DNA of 64,000 nt. Source: Porphyromonas cangingivalis (lineage in GTDB: Bacteria > Bacteroidota > Bacteroidia > Bacteroidales > Porphyromonadaceae). The position numbers were made by a program, and so were the translations under genes. The notes under the pieces are model-generated. The model saw only the letters and a list, made by a program, of their open reading frames with translations, had not been told where the DNA came from and did not search any database. Where the stretch lies: NCBI RefSeq assembly GCF_900638305.1, contig NZ_LR134506.1, positions 2,046,001 through 2,110,000 of the forward strand, in the 5' to 3' direction. Shown one piece after another: positions 1 through 8,144 of this stretch (position 1 is its first letter; every line of letters begins with the position of its first letter).

Positions 1-224
1 CTGAGAGGTTCGGACTGATACGTTTCGTGCCGGTGTGGATGATAAGGGCCGTGCTGGCATGCCTCTTTGATTCCCGATGGGCAGAGACTTTCGTCCTCGG
101 ACATTCTCTCAATGCCCGGGGAGAGATGGAGCATCTGACACAGGAGCTCCTGACCTTGGCTGAGCAACGTGGCTTTGACTTGCCCGTGCTGCGACAGTTG
201 ACCCCATCACGGTTCGGGCATTGA
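1..224 (+). CDS. C-terminal end of a ketopantoate reductase-like dehydrogenase (partial)
   Basis: The frame is open from the window edge to the stop at 222-224, giving about 73 residues, so the true start lies upstream. The fragment is helical and holds the stretch GHSLNARGEME followed by LTQELLTLAEQRGFDLPVL. This resembles the C-terminal helical domain of ApbA/PanE-type 2-dehydropantoate 2-reductases, which close over substrate and NADPH. No nucleotide-binding part is in view, so the family call is an inference from a short tail. It converges on the leftward wbqC operon, with a short 22-bp-period repeat between them. Confidence 0.4.
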   Translation, partial: ERFGLIRFVPVWMIRAVLACLFDSRWAETFVLGHSLNARGEMEHLTQELLTLAEQRGFDLPVLRQLTPSRFGH

Positions 225-239
225 GTGGGACAAAAAAGG

Positions 240-300
240 TCAAAGGACTTTCAAGAACAAATCAAACGACTTTCGAGAACAAGTCAAAGGACTTGTTTTC
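240..300. repeat. 22-bp-period tandem repeat, locus 1
   Basis: Three units start at 240, 262 and 284 (TCAAAGGACTT, TCAAACGACTT, TCAAAGGACTT), exactly 22 bp apart. The last unit sits in the small palindrome CAAGTC-AAAG-GACTTG. Related arrays with the same period lie at 45301-45402 and 60834-60890. The array fills the gap between two convergent genes. Confidence 0.75.
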
Positions 301-329
301 TCAGATTCAGGGACTGTTGAGGAGAGAGG

Positions 330-947
330 TTATCGGCTTTGGAGGTAGAGGATGGCTTCGTTGCCTGTATTGAGCAGAAGGTCGAGGACGGAGAGGTTGG
401 GCGCGAAGCCCCAACGCTCCTCGTACACCTGCCAATATCTCTCGAACCTCGATGACTCCGGCTCATAGTCGCGTGCGCAGACTTCGCTCACGAAGACTGC
501 ATCCACAGGGAGTGTGTCTGTGAGGCTTGGGAGTTTGAGACCGAGATGTTCACAGAGAAAAGCCAACCAGCGGTGATTGTATGAGATCAGGGTTTCGTGC
601 TCGTGATCATGGGTCAGCAGACCTTTGATGTCGTCGATGAAATGTTCGAGAAAAGGGGAGGAGCCGTAGCTGCTTTCGATCGTGCGAAGATGGCGTTCGC
701 GCCACTCTCCATGCTCCGAAAGGTGTATGGTAGTTGTTGTAGGAGGGGGATAGTCGTACTTCTCCACAGGGATGGACATGGAAGCACGACCGTTGGGTGT
801 CATGAGATCGGCTCTGTTGCGGTAGGTCTGTTTGCGATAAGACTCGCCCGTGTAGATGTAGACTTCGTCGGCATGGGCAATATACCTCATGTAGGCGACG
901 GAGGGTAGAAAGGCTGTGGGGAGATAGACCTTGGAAGGATAAATCAT
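330..947 (-). CDS. WbqC-like family protein
   Basis: This 205-residue protein starts at the ATG at 947; a TTG at 956 is in frame but would overlap the upstream gene. It shows the family pattern YLPTAFLPSVAYM near the N-terminus, then KQTYRNRADLMTPNGRASMS and IPVEKYDYPPP, and a C-terminal segment rich in Phe, Trp and Tyr. WbqC-like proteins occur near O-antigen and surface-polysaccharide genes, but no reaction is firmly established. It is the last gene of the leftward tdk-to-wbqC run, 5 nt after the lepB paralogue. Its place behind lepB matches my recollection of other Bacteroidota. Confidence 0.75.
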   Translation of the reverse strand: MIYPSKVYLPTAFLPSVAYMRYIAHADEVYIYTGESYRKQTYRNRADLMTPNGRASMSIPVEKYDYPPPTTTTIHLSEHGEWRERHLRTIESSYGSSPFLEHFIDDIKGLLTHDHEHETLISYNHRWLAFLCEHLGLKLPSLTDTLPVDAVFVSEVCARDYEPESSRFERYWQVYEERWGFAPNLSVLDLLLNTGNEAILYLQSR

Positions 948-952
948 GGGTG

Positions 953-1519
953 TCAAAATGGCAAACTCACTGAGCCGATCACTCGGCCTACGATATCCTC
1001 CTTACTGATCCAAACATGGGTGCCATAGACCGTGCTGAGGAGAAAATAATCTCGTGAAAAACGGTGTCTCTTTGTCCTCGTGAGCTTGAATAACTTCTCG
1101 TACGAAAAGTCCTTCGCCTTCTCGTCCATGTCGGCCAGCAGGAGCGGTAGGAGCATTTCGACCTTGGCACTGTCGAGACTTATCTCTTCGCCACGGACAG
1201 GGATGGGGAGTACGATACTGTCGTTGAGATGGTAGACATCCCCCGGCTTGCCGACACATCGTCCGAGCGTGATGAGCGACCTTTGGGTGGTGCCTGATGT
1301 CAGGGGATCTTGATAGATAAGGTCATCGGAGACCTCGACGGTACGAGAGCGTTTGTTGATGAATAGCAGGGTGTGGGGTGTCAGCCCATCCAGATGCACA
1401 GTGTCGGCATCTCCGAGGTAATAGGTCGTAAAGACGGCCGTCCGCAGCCCCACCACCAAAGCAATGAGGACGAGTGCGAGGATTGACCTCCTGATGACCT
1501 TGTTTACCGAGGATGCCAT
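953..1519 (-). CDS. Signal peptidase I paralogue lacking the catalytic dyad (S26 family)
   Basis: The protein has 188 residues with an N-terminal membrane segment (about 11-27) and an S26-like core. Aligned by eye to the LepB encoded just upstream, RCVGKPGD matches RCVGMPGD and the end YFLLSTVYGTHVWISKEDIVG matches the region after GDNR. The catalytic Ser of LepB (S100, in TSSLEKT) is Gly (about residue 45, in DGLTPHT). The general-base Lys (K220, in VKRCVG) is also Gly (about residue 86, in LGRCVG). GDNR is lost as well. It therefore looks like a non-catalytic pseudoenzyme, perhaps partnering LepB. The ATG at 1519 was preferred over a TTG at 1528. It lies 15 nt after lepB. Confidence 0.75.
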   Translation of the reverse strand: MASSVNKVIRRSILALVLIALVVGLRTAVFTTYYLGDADTVHLDGLTPHTLLFINKRSRTVEVSDDLIYQDPLTSGTTQRSLITLGRCVGKPGDVYHLNDSIVLPIPVRGEEISLDSAKVEMLLPLLLADMDEKAKDFSYEKLFKLTRTKRHRFSRDYFLLSTVYGTHVWISKEDIVGRVIGSVSLPF

Positions 1520-1534
1520 GATGGACAAGCAGGA

Positions 1535-2950
1535 TTATTTGGGGATGGTGAAGAACCTGTTCCAACGTATTCCGCCACCGAAGAGGGACTTGTCCTTGTC
1601 GAGGGACAACCACACGAAGAGGGGCTTGCCCACGATGTGATCCTCCGGTACGAATCCCCACGTGCGAGAGTCGGCAGAGTTGTGCCTATTGTCACCCATC
1701 ATGAAGTAATAGTCCATGGCAAACGTATAAGTGTCCGATGCGATGCCATCGATGAATATACGTCCCTCTTTGACCGCAAGCGTATGACCTTCAAAGTTGC
1801 GGATGCAACGCTCGTAGAGGGGTAGGTTTTCGGGGGTGATATGTATGGTTGCTCCTTTCTTGGGTATGAAGATAGGGCCGAAGTTGTCTCGTGTCCATCC
1901 GGTGTCCATCACCAAAGGATAGATGGGGAAGTTCTCAGCCGTTGGTGTAGGCTCGACGACAATCTTTCGGACTCCTGCACGCTTCGACAACTTCTCTTTC
2001 ATCTCCTTTGTAAGAGGGAAGTGGTAGACGATGCCATAATTTTGAGGTGAGATCGTGTCGAGGTGCATACTCGCAAAGAGTTCGGCATAAACGGCAGCAC
2101 GGCCATCCAGTGCCATCTGATCATCGAGACTGACACCGAGTTCACTCAGTTCGTCCTCCGGAAGGAACGTGCCATCGGTCTGCACAAAGTAATTGTACTG
2201 AATGTATTCGGGATCTTCGGTACGTTTGCCGTTGATGAAGAGTGCATTTTCACGTATCATGAGCGAGTCGCCCGGCATACCCACACAACGCTTGACATAG
2301 TGGTCGCGCATATCCACAGGGCGGTAGACGACGTCGCCGAATATCGCTTTGTTCGTCCGGACATTCTCTCTCCCATGCTGTAGCACAAGGCTGTAATAGT
2401 CTATTTCAGGCTTTTTGAGAGCTACGGTGTCACCGGCGGGGAAGTTGAAGACCACGATGTCGCCCCTCTCCACGTTGCCCAAGCCTTTGGCTCTGCGATA
2501 GCCCCACTGTGGCGTGTCGAGGTAAGACTTGCTCCCCCATGGGAACATATTGTGCATCAATGGGAATGCTATAGGTGTCATCGGGATTCGAGGGCCGTAG
2601 CTGAGCTTGCTCACGTAGAGGTGATCACCCACGAGGCAGGTCTTCTCCAGAGACGAGGTAGGGATCTTGAACTGCTGGAAGACAAACAGGTTGAGCAGGT
2701 GTACGAGGATGAGTACAGACACAAGGTCTTCGACCCACTTCATCGTGCTTCGGAGAGTGGAGTTGGGGTGATCCTCCCACCACCTCCAGCGGATGACCTT
2801 GGTGAAAAATGCGTCAAAAAGTATCGGGAAGATGATGAGAAATACCCAAAAACTATCCACCCAGATGGTGAAGAGTATGAGCATTATTGTATAGAGGGCG
2901 AACCTCAACCAAGTCTTACGGCTTATGTTCTTAAAGTCTATCTTATTCAT
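1535..2950 (-). CDS. lepB: Signal peptidase I
   Basis: This 471-residue membrane serine protease removes signal peptides from exported proteins at the outer face of the inner membrane. Hydrophobic segments lie at about 14-50 and 75-92. The catalytic Ser is S100 in IPTSSLEKT, the catalytic Lys is K220 in HYVKRCVGMPGD, and the C-terminal box is MGDNRHNSADSRTWG. It is longer than the E. coli enzyme, with a large insert between the Ser and Lys boxes, as is common in Bacteroidota. It lies 24 nt after dapB and is followed by a catalytically dead paralogue. Confidence 0.95.
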   Translation of the reverse strand: MNKIDFKNISRKTWLRFALYTIMLILFTIWVDSFWVFLIIFPILFDAFFTKVIRWRWWEDHPNSTLRSTMKWVEDLVSVLILVHLLNLFVFQQFKIPTSSLEKTCLVGDHLYVSKLSYGPRIPMTPIAFPLMHNMFPWGSKSYLDTPQWGYRRAKGLGNVERGDIVVFNFPAGDTVALKKPEIDYYSLVLQHGRENVRTNKAIFGDVVYRPVDMRDHYVKRCVGMPGDSLMIRENALFINGKRTEDPEYIQYNYFVQTDGTFLPEDELSELGVSLDDQMALDGRAAVYAELFASMHLDTISPQNYGIVYHFPLTKEMKEKLSKRAGVRKIVVEPTPTAENFPIYPLVMDTGWTRDNFGPIFIPKKGATIHITPENLPLYERCIRNFEGHTLAVKEGRIFIDGIASDTYTFAMDYYFMMGDNRHNSADSRTWGFVPEDHIVGKPLFVWLSLDKDKSLFGGGIRWNRFFTIPK

Positions 2951-2974
2951 AATCTATCAGTCTTGAGGGCATAC

Positions 2975-3706
2975 TCACACGCCCATCATATCTTTCATTC
3001 CAAAAGTGCCCTTTTTCCCTTTGAGGTATTCGGCAGCGAGGACGGCACCGAAGGCAAAGCCTTGACGTCCCTTTGCCGAATGCTCTATGCTGATGCTGTC
3101 GATGTCCGACTCATATCGTATGCGATGGATGCCCGGGACTTCACCCTCTCGGGAGCATGCTATGCCAAGTCCATCTGCAGGTATTGCAGGAGTCTCACTA
3201 TCCAAGAAGGGTACGATCGTGGCTTTACGCTCGAGTTCGGACAAGATCCCCTCGGCCAACGACAATGCCGTGCCACTGGGATGATCCTTCTTATGAATGT
3301 GGTGCACCTCCTCCATACGCACATCGTAAGTATCGTGGGCATTCATGAGACGAGCCAGATGACGGCTCACGAGGTCAAAGATATAGACTCCGACACTGAA
3401 GTTCGACGCATAGAAGAAAGCCCCGTCGCAGGTCTTGCGTACACGCTCCACTTCTTCGCGACGAGCGAGCCAACCGGTAGTGCCGGAGACGATAGGGAGT
3501 CCATGCTCAAAACAATAAGTATAGTGCTGTACGGCAGTATCGGGGGTCGTGAATTCGATCACCACATCTGCGGACAGAAAAGCCTCCGAAGCCAAGGCTT
3601 CAGGGTTGTCTCGGTCCACGATGGAGACGATGCTATGTCCCCTTTGGAGAGCGATCTTCTCGATCTCATGCCCCATCTTTCCGTATCCTATAAGTGCTAT
3701 TTTCAT
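2975..3706 (-). CDS. dapB: 4-hydroxy-tetrahydrodipicolinate reductase
   Basis: The enzyme reduces dehydrated hydroxy-tetrahydrodipicolinate with NAD(P)H in the lysine/diaminopimelate pathway, supplying lysine and peptidoglycan cross-links. The 243-residue protein opens with a Rossmann motif IALIGYGKMG and carries the catalytic and substrate-binding stretch EVHHIHKKDHPSGTA. The ATG at 3706 places the Rossmann motif directly at the N-terminus; an upstream in-frame start at 3748 would add 14 unrelated residues. A TATCTTTG box on this strand at 3746-3753 may give it its own promoter in addition to readthrough from rfbC. Confidence 0.95.
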   Translation of the reverse strand: MKIALIGYGKMGHEIEKIALQRGHSIVSIVDRDNPEALASEAFLSADVVIEFTTPDTAVQHYTYCFEHGLPIVSGTTGWLARREEVERVRKTCDGAFFYASNFSVGVYIFDLVSRHLARLMNAHDTYDVRMEEVHHIHKKDHPSGTALSLAEGILSELERKATIVPFLDSETPAIPADGLGIACSREGEVPGIHRIRYESDIDSISIEHSAKGRQGFAFGAVLAAEYLKGKKGTFGMKDMMGV

Positions 3707-3745
3707 TGGGATATAACTATTTGCCTTCCCCACTTGTGGGTCTTG

Positions 3746-3753
3746 CAAAGATA
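3746..3753 (-). promoter_or_regulatory. Candidate -7 box upstream of dapB
   Basis: The minus strand reads TATCTTTG, matching the Bacteroidota -7 consensus TAnnTTTG, 40 nt upstream of the dapB ATG. No good -33 element was found. Confidence 0.35.
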
Positions 3754-3764
3754 GTCATTCTCAC

Positions 3765-4304
3765 TCAAAGCGATACCCCTGCAAGGTCTTTCTCCGACAA
3801 GATGAGGTCATCGAGTGAATAGTATCGGGACAGTAGTTCTGCCACAGACGTGTAGTGATAGGTCTCTTCGCTCTCGGGGTGATAGTTCTCATCCACCTTG
3901 TACTGGAGCACCGTGTTCGGGTCGAGGGCAAGGAAGCCATGCGCGTATCCGGCAGGGATATAAAGGGCTTGTCCCGAGTGGGCTCCGAGCGAGATTGCTA
4001 TGCTCTTGCCGTAGGTCGGTGATGAGGGGTTGACGTCGAGGACGAAGTCGATGATCCTGCCTGAGAGAACACGTACGAGTTTGCTCTGTGCATGGGGCGC
4101 ACGCTGGAGATGCATGCCTCTGAACACCCCTCGATGAGAGACCGAGACATTGTCCTGTACAAATGGTTTTTGACCGGCCTTGCCGATGGGTGAGTCGATC
4201 CAGCATTTTTGGTTGAACGACTCATAGAAGCAGCCTCTACTGTCCTTATATACGGGGGCTTCCAAGAGCAATACTCCGGGTAGATCAAGTTCGGTGACAA
4301 CCAT
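3765..4304 (-). CDS. rfbC: dTDP-4-dehydrorhamnose 3,5-epimerase
   Basis: This cupin-fold enzyme inverts C3 and C5 of dTDP-4-keto-6-deoxyglucose on the way to dTDP-rhamnose. In the 179 residues I see the conserved RGCFYESFN segment, the catalytic-His region HRGVFRGMHLQ, the jelly-roll motif YIPAGYAHGFLAL, and QYKVDENYHPESE. The ATG at 4304 is chosen because a longer frame would overlap tdk. It lies 8 nt after tdk. The other rhamnose genes (rfbA, rfbB, rfbD) are not in the window, so it is separated from its usual partners. Confidence 0.93.
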   Translation of the reverse strand: MVVTELDLPGVLLLEAPVYKDSRGCFYESFNQKCWIDSPIGKAGQKPFVQDNVSVSHRGVFRGMHLQRAPHAQSKLVRVLSGRIIDFVLDVNPSSPTYGKSIAISLGAHSGQALYIPAGYAHGFLALDPNTVLQYKVDENYHPESEETYHYTSVAELLSRYYSLDDLILSEKDLAGVSL

Positions 4305-4312
4305 GGCAGATG

Positions 4313-4921
4313 TTATTTTTGAGATGAAGACTTGACCCTGTCGAGATAACAACATCGACATAAGGGTGCATACTCACCGATCTCTCCGAGGAGTACCTGA
4401 TCATCACCCTCGACGAGACGGAATGAATAATTGGCCGGAGCACCACAAGACACACAGACAGCATGTACCTTCGTCACCGAGTCGGCGATGGAGATGAGCG
4501 CAGGCATGGGTGCAAAGGGGCGACGCATGAAGTCCATGTCCAGTCCCGAGATCACGACACGGATGCCATCGTCGGCCAAGGCTTGACAGACATCGACGAT
4601 GCCGCTGTCGAAAAATTGTGCTTCGTCGATCCCCACGACATCCACATCCGAAGCCATGAGTACGATGTTGCTCGAATGCGCCACGGGAGTGCAGGATATG
4701 GCCTTGCGATCATGGCTGACGACATCAGAAGCCGAGTATCTGTTGTCCGTCTCAGGCTTGAATACCTCTACCCTCATCTTGGCGATGGTAGCACGCTTGA
4801 GACGGCGCATGAGCTCCTCCGTCTTCCCCGAAAACATCGAGCCACAGATCACCTCTATACTTCCACGAGGTTTGGAGAGGAGTCTGAGGTTTTCGGCCTC
4901 AATGGCATGGTCTTGTGTCAT
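4313..4921 (-). CDS. tdk: Thymidine kinase (type II)
   Basis: The enzyme phosphorylates thymidine with ATP in the salvage route to dTTP. In 202 residues it has the P-loop GSMFSGKT, a Walker B-like GIDEAQFFD, and two Cys pairs, CVSC and CRCC, that form the zinc-bound lasso domain of TK1-like enzymes. It is the first gene of the leftward operon. Its promoter is probably at 4969-4999, and it is divergent from ftsA. Sitting directly ahead of rfbC, it may supply thymidine nucleotides for dTDP-sugar synthesis; that link is inference. Confidence 0.95.
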   Translation of the reverse strand: MTQDHAIEAENLRLLSKPRGSIEVICGSMFSGKTEELMRRLKRATIAKMRVEVFKPETDNRYSASDVVSHDRKAISCTPVAHSSNIVLMASDVDVVGIDEAQFFDSGIVDVCQALADDGIRVVISGLDMDFMRRPFAPMPALISIADSVTKVHAVCVSCGAPANYSFRLVEGDDQVLLGEIGEYAPLCRCCYLDRVKSSSQK

Positions 4922-4968
4922 CGTAATAATATTGAGATTGGCGTATGCGATTAGATTTTATGCAGAAA

Positions 4969-4999
4969 CAAAAATAACTCATTTTAGGATTTTACACAA
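4969..4999 (-). promoter_or_regulatory. Promoter of the tdk operon
   Basis: The minus strand reads TTG (4997-4999), 20 nt, then TATTTTTG (4969-4976), fitting the Bacteroidota -33/-7 pattern, about 48 nt upstream of the tdk ATG. Confidence 0.6.
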
Positions 5000-5247
5000 G
5001 TAGAGGCTGAAAATCTCATGTCTCGGACAGTTACATTGCCATAGGGCTCTCAGCCCCTTCCACTCTAAATCGCAAATGCTCCGAATGTATGCTTTTTTCG
5101 CTACGATATCATCGATGACGGATGGTTTCGGTCTGTCATCGCAAAAAAACGGCTCATACTCTTTCTTCTCTTATCCAAAGCCATAAAAATCAACCTGGTG
5201 TCAAAAAAAAGTGTTATAAATGCCCCCTGTGGTTGGCAGAAAAGTTT
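5000..5247. other. Intergenic tdk/ftsA spacer
   Basis: About 250 nt between the divergent tdk and ftsA promoters. I see no convincing gene, tRNA or strong hairpin. A 68-codon open frame at 5122-5328 is of low quality and overlaps the ftsA promoter region. Confidence 0.5.
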
Positions 5248-5255
5248 TATATTTG
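5248..5255 (+). promoter_or_regulatory. Candidate -7 box for ftsA-ftsZ
   Basis: TATATTTG matches TAnnTTTG and lies about 93 nt before the ftsA ATG. No good -33 element is seen at the usual spacing. This would imply an untranslated leader of roughly 85 nt. Confidence 0.4.
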
Positions 5256-5348
5256 CTTGAAGGCGCAGGAGGGACAAAAATATGTGTTTTTACGAGTATT
5301 TTTTTCGACCCTTGTCGCCCCAATCTAACACTCTCCACATATCTTTAA

Positions 5349-6782
5349 ATGCAACAAAATAGCACCACCACAGTAGTCGTCATTGACTTTGGGACCTCTG
5401 TCATTAAGGGAGCGTTGGCTGAGAAGTTGGCCGACGGTCAGTTTGACATCCTCTACTATGCCGACGAGCCCTCCGATGATTGTATCAAGAGGGGCGTCAT
5501 CTACAATATGGAGAAGGCTGCGCAGAAAGCACAGTCGGTCATCTCTCGTCTCGAAAAACTGTACGGAAAGCGTATCACCAAGGTTTATTCGAACATTGGG
5601 GGGCATACGCTGCGCACCGTCCGGCATATCGAGTCGTTAGCCTTTGACACGCCTCACGAGATCACGAAGGAGGATATAGAGACTTTGTACAGTCAGGTCG
5701 AGAGCTTCTCACATGACAAGTACGAGAGACTCCTTATAGACTCTCCTCAATACTTCATCAATAGCAATTATACGACTTCGCCCATAGGGGTGCAGGCACT
5801 CAAGATCGATGCCAAGTTTCAGCTTATCGTGGCGAACCCTCAGATACGCAGCAATGTCGAGAATGTCGTCGAACGAAAGCTCAATCTCGAGCTTGCCGGA
5901 CTACCCATTGCCCCTCTCGTGCTGAGCAAGACGTTCCTCAATGAGGATCAGAAAAAGCTGGGTTGTGTACTCATCGACTTCGGTAGTGGCAGTACGACGA
6001 TATGTGTCTTTCGAAACGAGCTCCTTACCGGCATACGTGTGATCCCCCTCGGTGCTCAAAATATCACCAAGGACATCATGGCCATGCACATCACGGAGAG
6101 TGAGGCGGAGCGCATCAAGAAGCAGGACGGATCGGCGATAGCTGAGGCCAGTGACAAGTCGATGATCGAGGTCAATGCTGCGGACAAACTTTCGACCAAG
6201 CAGATCTCGAAGTATGAGCTGTGCAGGTTCATCGAGGCTCGTACCAAGGAGATCATCGACAATGTCGTCCATCATCTCAAGGATATGATCAAGCCCGACG
6301 ACATCGGTGGTGGTATTGTCGTCACGGGTGGTGGGTCGGAAATGAGAGGATTTTTGGAGAGATTGGACGAGACCCTCAAGATGAAGGTCGAGGTGGCTTC
6401 GGCACTTATCCCCAATCACAGACAGAATACTCCTTACATCAACAACCCCAAGTTGCACCTCCTCTACGCAATGATCGACTATGCGTCGGAGGATTGTGTC
6501 GAGAGGCCTTTCGTAGAGCAGACACAGCAAACTGCTGAGTCCCTTGTGCAGGATAATTCTTATCCCGAAGATGACTACATCAATAGCCGTGAAGGTGAGC
6601 AACAACCGCTCTTCTCCGAAGACGAGTTGCCTCCACCTGAGGAAAAACCAATCGATGTCATCAAAGCCGGAGGTAAGGGTGGCTCAAAGAAGGTCTCGTC
6701 CAAACCTTCCTCCAAAAACAGTGGTGCAAAGGGCGTCGTGGATAAGCTATTGGGCTGGTTGATACCTGTTGAAGAAGATTAA
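5349..6782 (+). CDS. ftsA: Cell division protein FtsA
   Basis: FtsA is an actin-like ATPase that anchors FtsZ to the inner membrane and recruits the divisome. The 477-residue protein starts with the phosphate-1 motif VVVIDFGTSVIKG. It carries the second phosphate loop CVLIDFGSGSTTI and an adenosine motif GGIVVTGGGSEMRG. It ends, after a low-complexity Lys/Ser linker, in the amphipathic helix GVVDKLLGWLIPVEED that fits a membrane-targeting tail. It is followed 2 nt later by ftsZ. The usual upstream partners murC and ftsQ are absent; tdk lies there instead. Confidence 0.95.
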   Translation: MQQNSTTTVVVIDFGTSVIKGALAEKLADGQFDILYYADEPSDDCIKRGVIYNMEKAAQKAQSVISRLEKLYGKRITKVYSNIGGHTLRTVRHIESLAFDTPHEITKEDIETLYSQVESFSHDKYERLLIDSPQYFINSNYTTSPIGVQALKIDAKFQLIVANPQIRSNVENVVERKLNLELAGLPIAPLVLSKTFLNEDQKKLGCVLIDFGSGSTTICVFRNELLTGIRVIPLGAQNITKDIMAMHITESEAERIKKQDGSAIAEASDKSMIEVNAADKLSTKQISKYELCRFIEARTKEIIDNVVHHLKDMIKPDDIGGGIVVTGGGSEMRGFLERLDETLKMKVEVASALIPNHRQNTPYINNPKLHLLYAMIDYASEDCVERPFVEQTQQTAESLVQDNSYPEDDYINSREGEQQPLFSEDELPPPEEKPIDVIKAGGKGGSKKVSSKPSSKNSGAKGVVDKLLGWLIPVEED

Positions 6783-6784
6783 GT

Positions 6785-8119
6785 ATGGAAGACAAACTAT
6801 TACATATCAATAACAAGAGAGAGGCAAACACTTCTATCATCAAAGTGATAGGGGTAGGTGGTGGTGGCGGTAACGCCGTCAACCACATGTACGATCAGCA
6901 TATCAAGGATGTCAGCTTCTTGCTGTGCAACACCGACCGTCAGCACCTCAACAAGAGTCGCATCCCGACCACTCTCTGCATCGGGGAGAAGATAACGATG
7001 GGCCTTGGTGCAGGGAACCGCCCCGAGCGTGCTCAGCAGGCGGCCGAGGAGAGTAAGGAGGACATCCGCAAGGCACTCTCCGATGGTACTCGTATGGTCT
7101 TCATCACTGCCGGTATGGGTGGTGGTACAGGTACGGGGGCTGCTCCTGTCATCGCTCGCATAGCCAAGGAGATGGGGATCCTCACCGTGGGGATCGTGAC
7201 GATACCCTTCCTCTTTGAGGGTCAGCGCAAGATCTTGCAAGCCATCAAGGGGGTAGAGGAGATGAGCCAAAATGTCGATGCCATCCTTGTCATCAAGAAT
7301 GAACTCCTCCGCAAGGTCTATCCGGATCTCAAGGTCAGCGAAGCCTTCAAGCGTGCCGATGAGACTCTCACCACGGCGGCGAGATCGATATCCGAACTTG
7401 TGACGGACGAGGGAGACATCAATGTAGACTTTGCCGACGTTTCCACAATCCTGACCAACGGTGGTCTTGCGATCATCAGCAGAGGCTTCGCATCCGGGCC
7501 GAACAGCGTCTACGATGCGATCAAAGATGCCCTTCACTCTCCCTTGGTCAATACGAGTAACTTTCAGAAGGCTTCTCGTGTCCTTCTTTATATCACTTAC
7601 AGCGAGCAGTCTCAGCCGGACACTGAGGTCTTTGATCACCTCAATAGTTTCATGGCACGTATCCTCGGAGATTATGACTTCATCTGGGGTTGTGGCAAGG
7701 ATGAGAGTCTCGGCGATCAGGTCAGAGTGACACTTCTTGCTTCAGGCTTCGATGTTCAGACACTCATCACCGATGAGACTGCGATGGAGAAGATCAAGGA
7801 GTATTACGGAGACGAGATGAAGGGCGAGACCACGTTCCGTACTGAGACTTCGGTCATCTTTACCGTGGACGAGTTGGAGGACGAGACGTTTATCTCCATG
7901 ATCTGCGACACGCCTACACTCAAGCGTAGTAGCAATACGGTCGATCGTTATCGAGCCGGACGCAAGGGCGCAGGCGAGAAGTCTCAGACCAATAAAGAGG
8001 AGACACAAAGAGTCGGTTCTCACCAACCCATTCATGAAGAAGTACCTGTGATGGAGCCTGAAAATACGAAGAATGATGAACCCGAACTCGATGACGAACT
8101 CATCATGTTCGGCAGATGA
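6785..8119 (+). CDS. ftsZ: Cell division GTPase FtsZ
   Basis: This tubulin homologue polymerises into the Z ring at midcell. The 444-residue protein has the GTP-binding start GVGGGGGNAVNHM, the tubulin signature GGGTGTGAAP (about residues 112-121), and the T7 synergy-loop residues in NVDFADVSTIL that complete the GTPase site of the neighbouring subunit. The last 80 or so residues form a charged linker and end in DDELIMFGR. The start is only 2 nt after the ftsA stop, suggesting translational coupling. Confidence 0.97.
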   Translation: MEDKLLHINNKREANTSIIKVIGVGGGGGNAVNHMYDQHIKDVSFLLCNTDRQHLNKSRIPTTLCIGEKITMGLGAGNRPERAQQAAEESKEDIRKALSDGTRMVFITAGMGGGTGTGAAPVIARIAKEMGILTVGIVTIPFLFEGQRKILQAIKGVEEMSQNVDAILVIKNELLRKVYPDLKVSEAFKRADETLTTAARSISELVTDEGDINVDFADVSTILTNGGLAIISRGFASGPNSVYDAIKDALHSPLVNTSNFQKASRVLLYITYSEQSQPDTEVFDHLNSFMARILGDYDFIWGCGKDESLGDQVRVTLLASGFDVQTLITDETAMEKIKEYYGDEMKGETTFRTETSVIFTVDELEDETFISMICDTPTLKRSSNTVDRYRAGRKGAGEKSQTNKEETQRVGSHQPIHEEVPVMEPENTKNDEPELDDELIMFGR

Positions 8120-8144
8120 TAAATACAAAAGAAAGAGACAAAAT

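Noticed and set aside
2552-3754. A 400-codon rightward open frame
   Set aside because: It lies opposite lepB and dapB, which have full motif sets; composition is unlike a real protein.
5122-5328. A 68-codon open frame upstream of ftsA
   Set aside because: It overlaps the probable ftsA promoter and has no recognisable features.
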